Assembly (NCBI RefSeq): GCF_036880985.1
Contig: NZ_JBAJNO010000009.1
Location: 558,001 to 622,000, forward strand
Length of the DNA: 64,000 nt
DNA from: Limibacter armeniacum
Lineage (GTDB): Bacteria > Bacteroidota > Bacteroidia > Cytophagales > Flammeovirgaceae
Direction: 5' to 3'
Below the pieces are notes generated by a model. That model did no database searches. It was not told the origin of the DNA and saw nothing but the letters and a program-made list of their open reading frames with translations. The translations under genes were made by a program, and so were the position numbers. Within the stretch, counting starts at the first letter, position 1. Every line of letters begins with the position of its first letter. Below, piece after piece: positions 9,826 through 17,568 of the stretch.

Positions 9826-10563
9826 CACCACATAGTCCGGCAATTGCAAGTCCAAGTCCCGCCCATTTTTCAGACATACATACGAAAGGGTACTCCAGTT
9901 CTGCTTCGTCAAGTCCAAAGTACCATACACCCCCGCATCACAGAAGTTAATGGCCGTCACGGTGGCGGGATCATCCACAATCAGATGAGAATACTCCTCA
10001 AAGTGGATCCACTCCGCAGGCGCACCGGTTTTCTGAACCAGCAATTGTTCCGGGTTGTCCCGGTACACCACCAGTGTAGGCATTGCCGGCTCTGCAATAC
10101 TTCCCTCAAAGATCCGGCTCCTGTCAAGGCTCCGCTCTCCAGCCGTAAAAGCATGCGAGTTGCCTTGCGTTATCTGGCTACCCAGATCAAAACCAAAAGA
10201 CATCCGCAGCGGTGTCTCCTTCGTTCCGATCAGTTTCTTTTCCCCCAGCTGGTTTGTCACCACACACACCACCCGCTCATCCTTCAGCTGCAATGCCAGC
10301 TCCCGCACCTCCTCCCGATCCTTGGCAATACCAAACTGCAACTCCAGCTCAAAGTAGTCACCTTGCTTATCCGTTTTCATCGGCTCACGGTACCTACCCC
10401 CCAAAACATCATAGAGGTAATAGATACCCTCTTCCGAAACAATGCTGATAGCGGTGGCCTTATGCGCACCCTCATAGTCAATGGAGCTGACATTGTCTGC
10501 CTTCACGACCACAATATCCTTGAAGCTGCCCCAGTTATCCGATTTTGCTCTACCTAGATTCAT
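7579..10563 (-). CDS. Receptor-binding fibre protein with LRR-like C-terminal half, element A
   Basis: 994 residues. The N-terminal ~245 residues are specific to this copy. From the AGFTLDMTNAILTK motif onward (~750 residues) it is almost identical to the fibre gene at 50190-53204, with no gaps. The shared part contains regularly spaced Leu/Asn motifs typical of leucine-rich-repeat-like folds (FPNLEVLHLNRY; LPSLRELVTPKRM; NLEVFNASGNMPTSIDLSGNTSLKELGL; DSLERLIL). Such modules act in surface binding. The variable N-terminal part is probably the virion-attachment domain. It is transcribed leftward with the 159-residue gene upstream, overlapping by ATGA. The alternative is a secreted host LRR protein, but the terminal position in a phage tail block and the twin in C argue for a fibre. 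Confidence 0.7.
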   Translation of the reverse strand: MNLGRAKSDNWGSFKDIVVVKADNVSSIDYEGAHKATAISIVSEEGIYYLYDVLGGRYREPMKTDKQGDYFELELQFGIAKDREEVRELALQLKDERVVCVVTNQLGEKKLIGTKETPLRMSFGFDLGSQITQGNSHAFTAGERSLDRSRIFEGSIAEPAMPTLVVYRDNPEQLLVQKTGAPAEWIHFEEYSHLIVDDPATVTAINFCDAGVYGTLDLTKQNWSTLSYVCLKNGRDLDLQLPDYVVQQAGFTLDMTNAILTKVKLLSVLQQLDSLGSDLTFTGRTFKIGVIIPDSTDSSDTQEGFPLIPGKEPDQTCINLMEKLGGPNYDGNGEGWTITTATYLLGIVYMKGGMYDMRNCFSQNSGEGLIITKGQYNSYQFNITNRSNWVGLDGTRLEFYHTEPAAIVRLNMRKLRMTVAPQFTQVVFDSAMRVILRDTDLSILDMITQIEQGDVTTGTVVLDFMALSQGIDDNVTEATEQFYDDTGIEIMHPKFEEVFTDNGGNDWVNGGSIWQSIHEAITDIVSCFVPNGNANQGSNSWQEAADMYKGQDTCTLDMRDEINNLIEPFRWARYVYCDASPTNKMYHYTRKLTDVTVFRGNDAITQGITPEPLVVPKFGTLDFMRASIRGYKPPNNQMTIDFGNVDHVEELWLMPFSMISDAAARVNIINLKSLKYFEPWAQMYFSPFWNDAGFDKSSLVEFRRGAYGNSIIDSGYQGLVFDNFPNLEVLHLNRYQEYYFRASNLPSLRELVTPKRMDQNGFNGLQGNTDFIVDMASINKDNLEVFNASGNMPTSIDLSGNTSLKELGLDLCDTETVLYNTDSLERLILNQDDRRMFGSLPVQLNSVVPNLINFPSPSMNYIALTSYEQDNSTTVYADSVGYWEDLLNMAFSANADKNTVKDVVLSVGSGGYFISDGEAFINNVKVACERDWISATVHGVDMTSVSPNQYSNTLYIRGDVFYVDNYPQSPRYKKYSMSDLSFISNASNTNMSNR

Positions 10564-11039
10564 CTTGCCAGTTCACGTCTGATTTGAATTTCCTTAGTCA
10601 TTTTGCGCTGCTCGCTCCGCTGCCAAAGCTTATAGCCACGGGCAGTCTTGTACTCGTTCAGGCAGCAGATATCGTAAAGCTCCAGGAACTCCACCACCGC
10701 CGAACGGGCAGACTTGCCCGCCAGTTTCTGTGCCTGCACATAGGTCAGCAGCTTGAACTCAAATTCGTGTTTTAGTGCCGGAATGATATGGACAGCCCGC
10801 ACACTGCACGAGCTTACCACTTCCACCTCCACCACCTGGCATTCTTCCTCCCCTTCCTCCAGATCCCCATCAAGCAAAACCAGATCCTGGTACCTGTTCT
10901 CAAACTGGCATCCGTACTCCATCTCGATGTACTTGGCCAGCCAGCGCTCACACTGCAACATTAGCCGCTCCTTGCGGACCTGCCTGCTTTGCGCCTCCTG
11001 ATTGCTGAAAATTGAAAGTTGTTTGCCGTTCATTACCAT
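10560..11039 (-). CDS. Unknown protein upstream of fibre gene, element A
   Basis: 159 residues, first gene of a leftward two-gene unit; its stop overlaps the fibre start (ATGA). The start could be residue 1 or the Met at residue 3. The protein is charged and helical at both ends, with an acidic middle (DGDLEEGEEECQVVEVEVV) next to Cys-containing strands. It has no recognisable domain, signal peptide or membrane segment. The tight coupling suggests a partner of the fibre, for example an assembly chaperone or attachment protein. That is inference only. Confidence 0.5.
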   Translation of the reverse strand: MVMNGKQLSIFSNQEAQSRQVRKERLMLQCERWLAKYIEMEYGCQFENRYQDLVLLDGDLEEGEEECQVVEVEVVSSCSVRAVHIIPALKHEFEFKLLTYVQAQKLAGKSARSAVVEFLELYDICCLNEYKTARGYKLWQRSEQRKMTKEIQIRRELAR

Positions 11040-11165
11040 AACGCTCTATGTTTCCCATAAAATTATAGGAAGTATTTATGAGGTCATAGTGGCCATAAAA
11101 AAGCCCCACTCAAACATGGCGTTGAGTGGGGTGCACAAACATCCGATTTTATCGGTAAAAAAAAA

Positions 11166-11723
11166 CTGCCACAAAATGGCAGGCTTTAAATCTCTCTCTA
11201 GGAGTCAAGTATATTGGTATCCATGCGATCGAAAAACTACGTTTCAATCATATATAATTTACACAACCCCACCATTTCTTTACTTACCAATTCCGTTAAT
11301 AAAGCAAAAAGCCCATCACATTGTGACAGGCTTTTCGTATCTCATTTTCAATAGTTAAGATAGGATTGACAATCCTATTATTGAATATAAAGAAAAAACG
11401 GACAGATACTGCCCGTTCTTTCTTTTTCCTTCTATTTATCAATAAATGAAAAACAATTTGATCTTTATTGCACCAAAATGCAAACAATATAAAACCCACC
11501 ATAGAGATGGCGGGCTTTACATCGTTCAAGATTAGCATGAGTAAACCATATCATGATGTCTGATGTCTACACTATCGTAACAAATTCAACACAAAAATAA
11601 TTTACACAAAAAGCCCATCACATTGTAACAGGCCTTTCACTACTCGTTTATTACGTTATTTAGGATCGGTATTCCTAATTCAACACTAACAAAAAAATGG
11701 ACAGAGGCTGCCCATTCTTTTTG
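11166..11723. repeat. Two diverged ~300-bp repeat units, each with four hairpins
   Basis: Hairpins at 11166, 11307, 11360 and 11397 recur at 11492, 11608, 11660 and 11697, in the same order and at a spacing close to 300 bases. Between them short matches persist, such as TTTACACAA before the AAAAAGCCCATCACATTGT hairpin and ACGGACAG...TGCCCGTTC against ATGGACAG...TGCCCATTC. It is an old tandem duplication. Confidence 0.65.
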
Positions 11724-11792
11724 TGCTTTAATAATCATATTAATTATGAATCTGCAAATTTTGCCTTTTTATGCTCAATAGCAATTAACAGA

Positions 11793-12290
11793 AAAAGCTT
11801 GCCTTCTCTGCTTAGGCAAGCTTTTATTAGTGTTTACAACCTTTAAGCTCCCTTCATTAGCCTAAAGGTTACTACTGCTGTTAATTTTAGTCAGAAAGTA
11901 TTACCCCTCTCTTCTTGGATAAAAACTCTCAATTCAATAACAATTGCAGCCAATAATAATTCCCAAGTCAATAAAAAAAGCTTGCCTTGGTGCTAAGACA
12001 AGCTTTCCTTCGTGCATGTGCTCTTTCAGATCATTATTGACCTAAAGATGCTGTTAATTGGCTAAGAAAGTTACGTCCTTCTTTTGTGGATAAACTCTCA
12101 AATACATAACATTTATAATCCCTGAAAAATGCCTAAACAATACAAAAAAAAGCTTGCCTATGATGCGGAGACAAGCCTTTTTCGCATATGTCATGCTGTT
12201 ATTAATTGGTTAAGAAGGTTATGTCCGCTGCTTGTGGAATAACTCTCACATAAATAACATGTATAACCATTAAAAAATCCAAAAAGCATT
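11793..12290. repeat. Three ~175-bp tandem units with AAGCTTG hairpin
   Basis: Each unit starts (plus strand) with an AAAAGCTTG...CAAGCTTT hairpin at 11793, 11977 and 12148. Each then carries a conserved segment: CTGTTAATT, a run resembling AAGAAAGTTA, then TGTGGATAA or a close variant, then ACTCTCA and ATAACA. Read leftward, each unit is a short conserved sequence followed by a terminator, the layout of small RNA genes. The middle copy has a perfect TGTGGATAA (DnaA-box-like) at 12086-12094. Confidence 0.6.
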
Positions 12291-12716
12291 AATTTTTTAA
12301 AATGTATCCATACAAAAAAGCCTACCATAAGATGGTAAGCTTTTCCTGGCAATAGACAATTGAGGAATTTATCCTCACTAAAAAGGGTCTAAATCAATTC
12401 ATTCTTTGCCTAAAGTAAATATTACAACCCAAATAGAAGTAACTTACTTGTTAACAAGAAAAAAGCCCATCACATAGTAAGGGCTTTTTTACTCGTCTTT
12501 GTATAAATTAAATATGTAATAGCATTCCTTTAATAGCATTTTTTTTTAAAAAAAGCAGGCAGAAACCACCTACTTTTTCCTCTTTTTATAAACCTAATTC
12601 GTATGAACATTAATTTCATATACATTCTAACTAAATGCAAGATCAATCTATCTTAACACTCCGCAAGTGTTAACCCCTCCTTTCAGTATAACTTACCTCA
12701 ATACCAGTTCTCCAAC

Positions 12717-13145
12717 TCACTTCACACTGAACAACAACCATTCTTCAGCCTGAATTTTATCCTCAAACACAGCAAGAATCGTTTTCAACCCTAAATTCCG
12801 AACTTGATATTCTTCTAATAAAGCCAATACATATTTATGAACAGTCTCATTGTTGCCTCCAGTTACAAAAGCGACTTTCATCAACTTTGTTAAGTGGACA
12901 AAATTAACCCACTCACTAATAGTAGAAACAACTCTATTTGCTGAATAATGAATTTGAATTTGAGATTTATCTACTAACCACAAAGTTGGCTGATACATCA
13001 GTAGAATATTTTGAGTAATAATGGTTTCTTCCATTATCTGAGAAGGCGAATAAGCAAACCCTTTATACTTAGTCACCATTAACTGACATTCTTCATCATA
13101 ATAATGATCAAGAAAATCTGTAGTAGTTTTTAGTATACTTTTCAT
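12717..13145 (-). CDS. Hypothetical protein, possibly STAS-like fold
   Basis: 142 residues. Alternating strands and helices (LWLVDKSQIQIHYS; MKVAFVTGG; LKTILAVFEDKIQAEEWL) are reminiscent of small STAS/SpoIIAA-like proteins common in Bacteroidota. No catalytic motif, signal peptide or membrane segment. Leftward, alone between the hairpin array and another orphan gene. It may be chromosomal or phage cargo. The fold suggestion is weak. Confidence 0.5.
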   Translation of the reverse strand: MKSILKTTTDFLDHYYDEECQLMVTKYKGFAYSPSQIMEETIITQNILLMYQPTLWLVDKSQIQIHYSANRVVSTISEWVNFVHLTKLMKVAFVTGGNNETVHKYVLALLEEYQVRNLGLKTILAVFEDKIQAEEWLLFSVK

Positions 13146-13201
13146 AAGAAGTAGATTTGTTAATAACCCGTCTTATTTGACAAAAAGCATCGTATATTTT
13201 A

Positions 13202-13486
13202 CTAAATGTAGGTATTTTTACTCCAGTCAACATAAATTCCAATTCGTATTTGTCTGAATTCGTCTAGAAGGTTAGCAGTTTGAAGCAGGGTATGTAATTG
13301 ATCAGTCACCTTTTTTAAATCTTCTCCAGCTTCTGCCCTGATAATCCCATATTCTCTTCTTAACTCCCTAAACAAATAGGATCTATTGGCCCCTAAAGCC
13401 TCATTTGGAGGCATTAATGCCATCAAAATCGAATTAAATCGCCGAGTCGATAATTGGTCAATTTGCATTTTAGCTATTTTGCACAC
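13202..13486 (-). CDS. Hypothetical small protein
   Basis: 94 residues, leftward, 56 bases upstream of the previous gene. Helical, with Arg/Leu-rich segments (NRSYLFRELRREYG) and a C-terminal half that may pair as helices (DLKKVTDQLHTLLQTANLLDEF). No known motif. The 440-base stretch to its right up to 13930 holds only a terminator hairpin at 13741-13769 and AT-rich sequence. Confidence 0.4.
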   Translation of the reverse strand: MCKIAKMQIDQLSTRRFNSILMALMPPNEALGANRSYLFRELRREYGIIRAEAGEDLKKVTDQLHTLLQTANLLDEFRQIRIGIYVDWSKNTYI

Positions 13487-13740
13487 TGTTAGTTTAACAA
13501 GTTCTTATAAGTAGTCTTCACTACAATCACTCTAATTAAGTTACCCTTACAAACAGTAATTTACAATTCAGAACTTTTGGTAACTTCCCTTATCTTATGA
13601 CTTATTCTAGCTTCACTAAAAGTCATACTTTATCTAGCTTTACTGGTGATAGTAGGTCTAAGTTTGCGCTCGACTTTAGGGATAGTGAACTTTATAGCAG
13701 TACATTTTCTAATATCCAAGATTGGTTTTATTTAAATTAA

Positions 13741-13769
13741 AAAAGCCTATCACATAGCGATAGGCTTTT
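13741..13769. terminator. Bidirectional terminator after integrase gene
   Basis: Perfect 11-bp stem AAAAGCCTATC / GATAGGCTTTT with a 7-base loop, about 160 bases downstream of the leftward integrase gene. It has the same form as the hairpins of the array at 11.1-12.6 kb. Confidence 0.8.
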
Positions 13770-13930
13770 CTGTAACTATTATATATATAATAGTGTGCTA
13801 TACTATAATTTTTAAGAATGTATTCATGTACAAGGCAAAAAAACGAACAGAATCTATTTGCTTTTTATGGCTTATTTTCCACTAAAGTGCAAATATTAAC
13901 ATTTATTCATACATAAACAAACTCATGTCT

Positions 13931-15130
13931 TTATTCTGTCTTCAGAATTAAATCCATCTCCTCCTTTAAGGTGATTTCCGCAATATTCGCATAGAAAGTC
14001 TCTGTTGTAGCAATACTCCGATGCCCTAGCATTTTGGAAATAGCATACATGGTCACACCCTTTAGCATCTGGTGCATAGCAAAAGTCTTACGTCCATTAT
14101 GGCTAGTCAGTGGCTTTTGCACATTGATCACAGCCATTACCTCCTTGATATACCGGTTGAGCCTCTGTACAGATAGAATCGGAAGTTTGTAGTTATGCTT
14201 CTCAAGTAAAGCCAGCGCCTTATCATTTAACGGTACCTTATATTCCACCCCCGTTTTCTTACGCTCTTTCTTAATGGTCAGTCTACCCAGAATTTTAAAT
14301 ACATCCTGCTGATAGGAAAACTCCTTATAGTCCGCATAACTCATTCCTGTATGACATAGAAACTGAAAAATATCCGAAGCCTTTTGCAATGGTGGACTTG
14401 CAAACTTGTAAAGCTCCAGTACCTTTAATTCCTCATCACTGAGATACACTACCTCTTTAGGTCTTGGGCGCTTCAGGTACAACACCTCTGACAGTTGGTT
14501 GTTTTTCAAGTAGCCTTCCTCTACCGCAAAGTTCATCAGCATATTGAACAGCTCCACCACCTTTGCAGAGTAGTTCGCCTCATACTTCCGAATCTTGTCT
14601 AACCAACGCACAAAGTCCCTACCCTGCTTTTTGGTGATTTCTGCCAGTAGAATCTTTTCTTTCCCTATCTCCTTAAAGTACTCTTCTACCTTCTTTATTC
14701 GATGGCGATAAGCCTTAAATGTAGAAGCTGCAACTTCTGACTGTTTTCTTTTCAAGAATTGAGGGATGAAATCAAAAAGTAAAATATGCCGCCCACCCTT
14801 CGATTCCAAAAAAGCCTCTTTCACCATGTTAGGTGTTACAAGGTCATGACTAACCTTTAAGCCTCTATACAAAAGCTTAATTTCATTTCTGATTTCCTTT
14901 AAGAAGCTATTGTCAGCTTCCCGATGTGCTCCCAATATCATTTTATGCTCACCATCCCACTCTGATCGTTTGCAATAGATGCCAGTTGAAAACATCACAT
15001 CTCTTAAACCTTCACAAGCAATGCGTCCATAGATTGTTACCAGCTCTGGATTTTTCCTAGATCTTGGGTAAAACTGTAAATCTACCATACTTTTTGTAGG
15101 GCGTACATTCCAAAAATAGCTCTTTGTCAT
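13931..15130 (-). CDS. Tyrosine recombinase (phage integrase), copy 1
   Basis: 399 residues: an N-terminal arm-binding domain (1-100), a SAM-like core-binding domain (about 105-210) and a C-terminal catalytic domain. Visible catalytic residues are the box II motif SHNGRKTFA (H..R), GHRSIATTETFYA with the second His, and the nucleophile Tyr in FYA. The usual first Arg is missing: the box I stretch reads CHTGMSYAD. This is a known feature of CTnDOT-like integrases of Bacteroidota. It cuts and rejoins att sites for element A. Two 10-bp direct repeats and a candidate att core lie upstream of its start. Confidence 0.9.
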   Translation of the reverse strand: MTKSYFWNVRPTKSMVDLQFYPRSRKNPELVTIYGRIACEGLRDVMFSTGIYCKRSEWDGEHKMILGAHREADNSFLKEIRNEIKLLYRGLKVSHDLVTPNMVKEAFLESKGGRHILLFDFIPQFLKRKQSEVAASTFKAYRHRIKKVEEYFKEIGKEKILLAEITKKQGRDFVRWLDKIRKYEANYSAKVVELFNMLMNFAVEEGYLKNNQLSEVLYLKRPRPKEVVYLSDEELKVLELYKFASPPLQKASDIFQFLCHTGMSYADYKEFSYQQDVFKILGRLTIKKERKKTGVEYKVPLNDKALALLEKHNYKLPILSVQRLNRYIKEVMAVINVQKPLTSHNGRKTFAMHQMLKGVTMYAISKMLGHRSIATTETFYANIAEITLKEEMDLILKTE

Positions 15131-15186
15131 GTTATTAAAAGTTAAAAAAACGGTTTTATGATAATCGAATCTAAAAATTCAAACTA

Positions 15187-15215
15187 GGTGTAGCCAGAGC
15201 TATTCGGTGTAGCCA
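15187..15215. promoter_or_regulatory. Candidate integrase arm-type sites
   Basis: Two direct copies of GGTGTAGCCA at 15187-15196 and 15206-15215, 19 bases apart, between the integrase start (15130) and the candidate att core (15441). The geometry matches arm-type sites. It overlaps the presumed integrase promoter region. Confidence 0.45.
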
Positions 15216-15287
15216 ATTTGTGTTTTTAATGTGTAACCTTGATTTAAAATACTCCAAACCAAATGACTACAGGAGGGAAAACAAAAA

Positions 15288-15322
15288 AGCCATAGAGTAC
15301 TCTTTACAAGTATTCTATGGCT
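15288..15322 (-). terminator. Terminator of the repressor gene
   Basis: Near-perfect 14-bp stem AGCCATAGAGTACT / AGTATTCTATGGCT with one mismatch. Read leftward it is followed by a T-run (AAAAAA on the plus strand at 15283-15288). It would stop the repressor transcript before the integrase. Confidence 0.75.
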
Positions 15323-15440
15323 AATTGTATGGACAACAGTTACTTAGTACATCAAAATCAGCTACTCTGAAATCATGTAGCAAAATTCAGTACACCTAAA
15401 AATGCAACTACCTAATAATCAAACTGTTAATCCCTAAAAA

Positions 15441-15450
15441 GTGGTCCCAA
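15441..15450. other. Candidate attL core (copy of tRNA 3' end), left end of prophage B
   Basis: GTGGTCCCAA is identical to 49670-49679, which is the 3' end of the tRNA(CAT) gene plus one base. The two copies are 34.2 kb apart in the same orientation and bracket a complete phage gene set. A 13-base match, AAGTGTGCCCTTA at 15549-15561 against AAGTGCGCCCTTA at 49531-49543 (12 of 13), lies inside each end and could be an arm-type site. Ten bases is short, so this is tentative. No gene lies in 15131-15576. Confidence 0.45.
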
Positions 15451-15576
15451 AAAAACATGAAACAACATTTTAGGACTCTGTTTAATCATTTGTCTTAGAG
15501 CGAATTACAACTCCGTTGTAACCTCCATATTACCTACTAGTGGTCCTTAAGTGTGCCCTTAGCACAAATAAGTTCA

Positions 15577-16050
15577 CTAGCACGCTCTCTGATAATATGG
15601 ATTAACCTTTCCCGAAATGCCAAAATTCTTAACATCCCTTGTGGTTTTAGTCTTGCCCAGAGAACTATCAAGACCGTCCACCTTTTTTTTAACCTTATTT
15701 AACTCTTCTCTCAATACAACGTTCTCTTCTCGTAGCTTTTTAAGCTCATCAGCAATTGATTTCAACAATTCGTTGTCAATATTACTGATATTTGATTCCT
15801 CTAATTGTGAAGTTTTTTTTTCACTTCCACTTTCACTTACTAACATTTCCCCCTCACCTGTAAATAACCAATTGAAGTTTAGTTCAGGGAATGTCTGCTT
15901 AATTTGGGTTAATACTTCTTCATTTGGGAATCTCTTACCTGTCAAGTAAAAATTTACTGATGCTCTCGTTCTACCAAGAATTTCACAAAGCTCCTCAGTA
16001 TGGACTCCTCTAAAGGCGAAGTAAGCTTTTAATCTCTTTCCAAAAGACAT
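15577..16050 (-). CDS. Phage repressor-like HTH protein
   Basis: 157 residues from the preferred start at 16050 (MSFGKRLKAYF...). A longer start at 16062 would add only four residues. The N-terminal ~65 residues form a Cro/CI-type helix-turn-helix (LCEILGRTRASVNFYLTGKRFPNEEVLTQI), followed by FNWLFTGEGEML, a segment typical of Bacteroidota phage XRE regulators. The C-terminal half is a coiled coil (ELKKLREENVVLREELNKVKKKV), probably for dimerisation. It lacks a LexA-type protease domain, so control by RecA self-cleavage is unlikely. Divergent from the gene at 16191, the classical lysogeny switch layout. Confidence 0.8.
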   Translation of the reverse strand: MSFGKRLKAYFAFRGVHTEELCEILGRTRASVNFYLTGKRFPNEEVLTQIKQTFPELNFNWLFTGEGEMLVSESGSEKKTSQLEESNISNIDNELLKSIADELKKLREENVVLREELNKVKKKVDGLDSSLGKTKTTRDVKNFGISGKVNPYYQRAC

Positions 16051-16112
16051 AATCGGAAACAATTTGTAGTTTTTTTCTTATTAAATGTTGACAAATATAC
16101 ATTTCGTTTTTA

Positions 16113-16164
16113 TCATTGTAGCGAAATGATACTAATCGTTGTTGCAATATACTAATTGTTGCTA
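16113..16164. promoter_or_regulatory. Candidate repressor operators in divergent promoter region
   Basis: The 140-base spacer between the divergent genes has two direct repeats, ATACTAATCGTTG (16129) and ATACTAATTGTTG (16149), exactly 20 bases apart, so they face the same side of the helix. An inverted repeat ATCATT-N7-AATGAT lies at 16112-16130. These are the only clear repeats in the spacer and are the best candidates for repressor binding. Confidence 0.5.
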
Positions 16165-16190
16165 ACGAATAAAAATTCCCATAATAACTT

Positions 16191-17018
16191 ATGACCGACA
16201 GCATCACATATCAAATACAAAGCCTAAAGCTGAAATCAAACAGCAAACACTTGCTGATGCAGATTGTGCGCCTGTATCAATCCGGTCAATCTATTGACTT
16301 GAGAAACTTGGAATATGCCCGCTATATAGGTGTTTGCGAAAGGACAATAACGAATTGTTTAAACGAGCTCGAGCAGATAGGCATCCTCGTTATCAGTAAG
16401 CGTAAAAGTCAATACCGTTCTATGGTATTGAATGCTAAAAAGTTATCCCAGTTACTTGGTCAGAAGATTGAACAGGTACGACAAATTGTAAAAGAAGTAA
16501 CACAATCTGTAGCTGACACAGCAAAAACGGTTGCTACTACAGTAAAAGGTGCATTCAAACCCAAGAAACTTATGCTTGAAAATGATGTACAAGCATTTTG
16601 GGATCAATTCAATGGACAACCTCAATGGAAAGCTATATACAATGAGTATTGGAACAAGTACCATGAAGGGCGAATGAATGACATTCAGCATAGGCTTAGA
16701 ACAAATAGAAAATGTATCAATCAACTACATGCTGTTTCCAATGGACAACCTAATGTAGCTGCCAAGATTATCAGAGATGCTATTCAGGCAAATGATCATA
16801 TCCTGAAAATCAGAAATGGTGTATCGACAAACACATCTACCCCTGCCAAACAAGAAATAAAAGCCAAAGCTATTCCTCAGCCTGTATTGGAGGTAATCGA
16901 GACAGCATCAAAGGAGGTACAAGAAGAATCATTGAGTGCTATGAAGAAATTGCTTCAAGAGAAGATAGCAAGGCAAAAACAATCTAAAGTAAAACCAAGA
17001 AACCGAAAGCCTTGGTAA
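16191..17018 (+). CDS. Winged-helix DNA-binding early phage protein
   Basis: 275 residues. Residues ~20-85 read as a winged helix (LLMQIVRLYQSG; YARYIGVCERTITNCLNELEQIGILVISKRKSQYRSMVL), resembling the DNA-binding part of phage replication or transcription proteins. A basic coiled middle follows, then a second region (FWDQFNGQPQWKAIYNEYWNKYHEG) and a Lys/Arg-rich tail. First gene of the rightward early run opposite the repressor, so it is probably the first gene expressed on induction. An origin-binding or early-activator role is inferred. Confidence 0.6.
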   Translation: MTDSITYQIQSLKLKSNSKHLLMQIVRLYQSGQSIDLRNLEYARYIGVCERTITNCLNELEQIGILVISKRKSQYRSMVLNAKKLSQLLGQKIEQVRQIVKEVTQSVADTAKTVATTVKGAFKPKKLMLENDVQAFWDQFNGQPQWKAIYNEYWNKYHEGRMNDIQHRLRTNRKCINQLHAVSNGQPNVAAKIIRDAIQANDHILKIRNGVSTNTSTPAKQEIKAKAIPQPVLEVIETASKEVQEESLSAMKKLLQEKIARQKQSKVKPRNRKPW

Positions 17019-17049
17019 CATTTTTCACCTAATCAATTAAAAGCCGAAA

Positions 17050-17484
17050 ATGACTGAAATAACAAAAAACATCAAAGTATCAACCGAAACGGCTGAACGG
17101 TTCGAGAAATTCACAACCGAACAAGAAGCTGATAAAGGCAGGGAGCTACAAGCCCAGCTGGATGCTATTGAGAAATTGGAAGGTAGACAAAAGCGAATCA
17201 ACAAGATGATCAAAGACCGGATGGCAAAGCTAAATGCCGAAAGAAGAAATCTTACTGATATGCTACGAGCTAGAGGAGAAACCATTTCATATGAATGCTT
17301 GATACTGAAAGACTTTGAGAATTTTGAAGTCCTGCACATGGAGAAAGATACTGGAGAAGTCATCAAACGCAGAAAGATGAACGAACAGGAACGCCAAAAA
17401 TCTATGCAGGAAGCTGATATCAAACATTTCACTGATGACACTGGCAGGTTTGACCTAATCAAAGCTAGATATCACGCATCATAA
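17050..17484 (+). CDS. Coiled-coil early phage protein, unknown
   Basis: 144 residues, 31 bases after the wHTH gene. A long basic/acidic coiled coil covers residues 10-80 (ETAERFEKFTTEQEADKGRE; EKLEGRQKRINKMIKDRMAKLNAERRN). The rest is a short mixed domain with VLHMEKDTGEVIKRRKM. The N-terminal half vaguely recalls Gam-like or DUF2312-type nuclease-inhibitor coils, but no diagnostic residue supports that. Confidence 0.5.
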   Translation: MTEITKNIKVSTETAERFEKFTTEQEADKGRELQAQLDAIEKLEGRQKRINKMIKDRMAKLNAERRNLTDMLRARGETISYECLILKDFENFEVLHMEKDTGEVIKRRKMNEQERQKSMQEADIKHFTDDTGRFDLIKARYHAS

Positions 17485-17519
17485 AGACTCGGTTGTTAGT
17501 AGTCAATTTTTCTTTTCCC

Positions 17520-17547
17520 TGCCGGATGGGTTACGGCTCATCCGGCA
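17520..17547 (+). other. Hairpin between early genes
   Basis: Perfect 9-bp stem TGCCGGATG / CATCCGGCA with a 10-base loop, in the gap between the coiled-coil gene and the membrane-protein gene. No T-run follows on the right; read leftward it is followed by an A/T stretch. It may be an mRNA processing or attenuation structure. Confidence 0.5.
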
Positions 17548-17568
17548 CTTATCCAAAACTGATTATTT

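Larger units (their letters stand above)
11104..12578. repeat. Array of about 14 terminator-like hairpins in a gene-free stretch
   Basis: The gene-free stretch 11040-12716 contains many A-run/stem/T-run hairpins at 11104-11131, 11166-11182, 11307-11335, 11360-11378, 11397-11417, 11492-11518, 11608-11637, 11660-11678, 11697-11716, 11793-11825, 11977-12006, 12148-12182, 12315-12344, 12459-12491 and 12550-12578. Most have the form AAAAGCC...GGCTTTT, which is a bidirectional intrinsic terminator. Stem sequences differ between families, so this is not one simple repeat. No convincing protein gene was found among them. Confidence 0.75.

Noticed and set aside
11104-12578. Possible CRISPR array
   Set aside because: Repeats are not identical, spacing is irregular (35 to 190 bases), the units are themselves terminator hairpins, and no cas gene is near.
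13487-13930. Extra gene between the orphan gene and integrase 1
   Set aside because: Only short frames exist; the stretch holds one terminator hairpin and AT-rich sequence.
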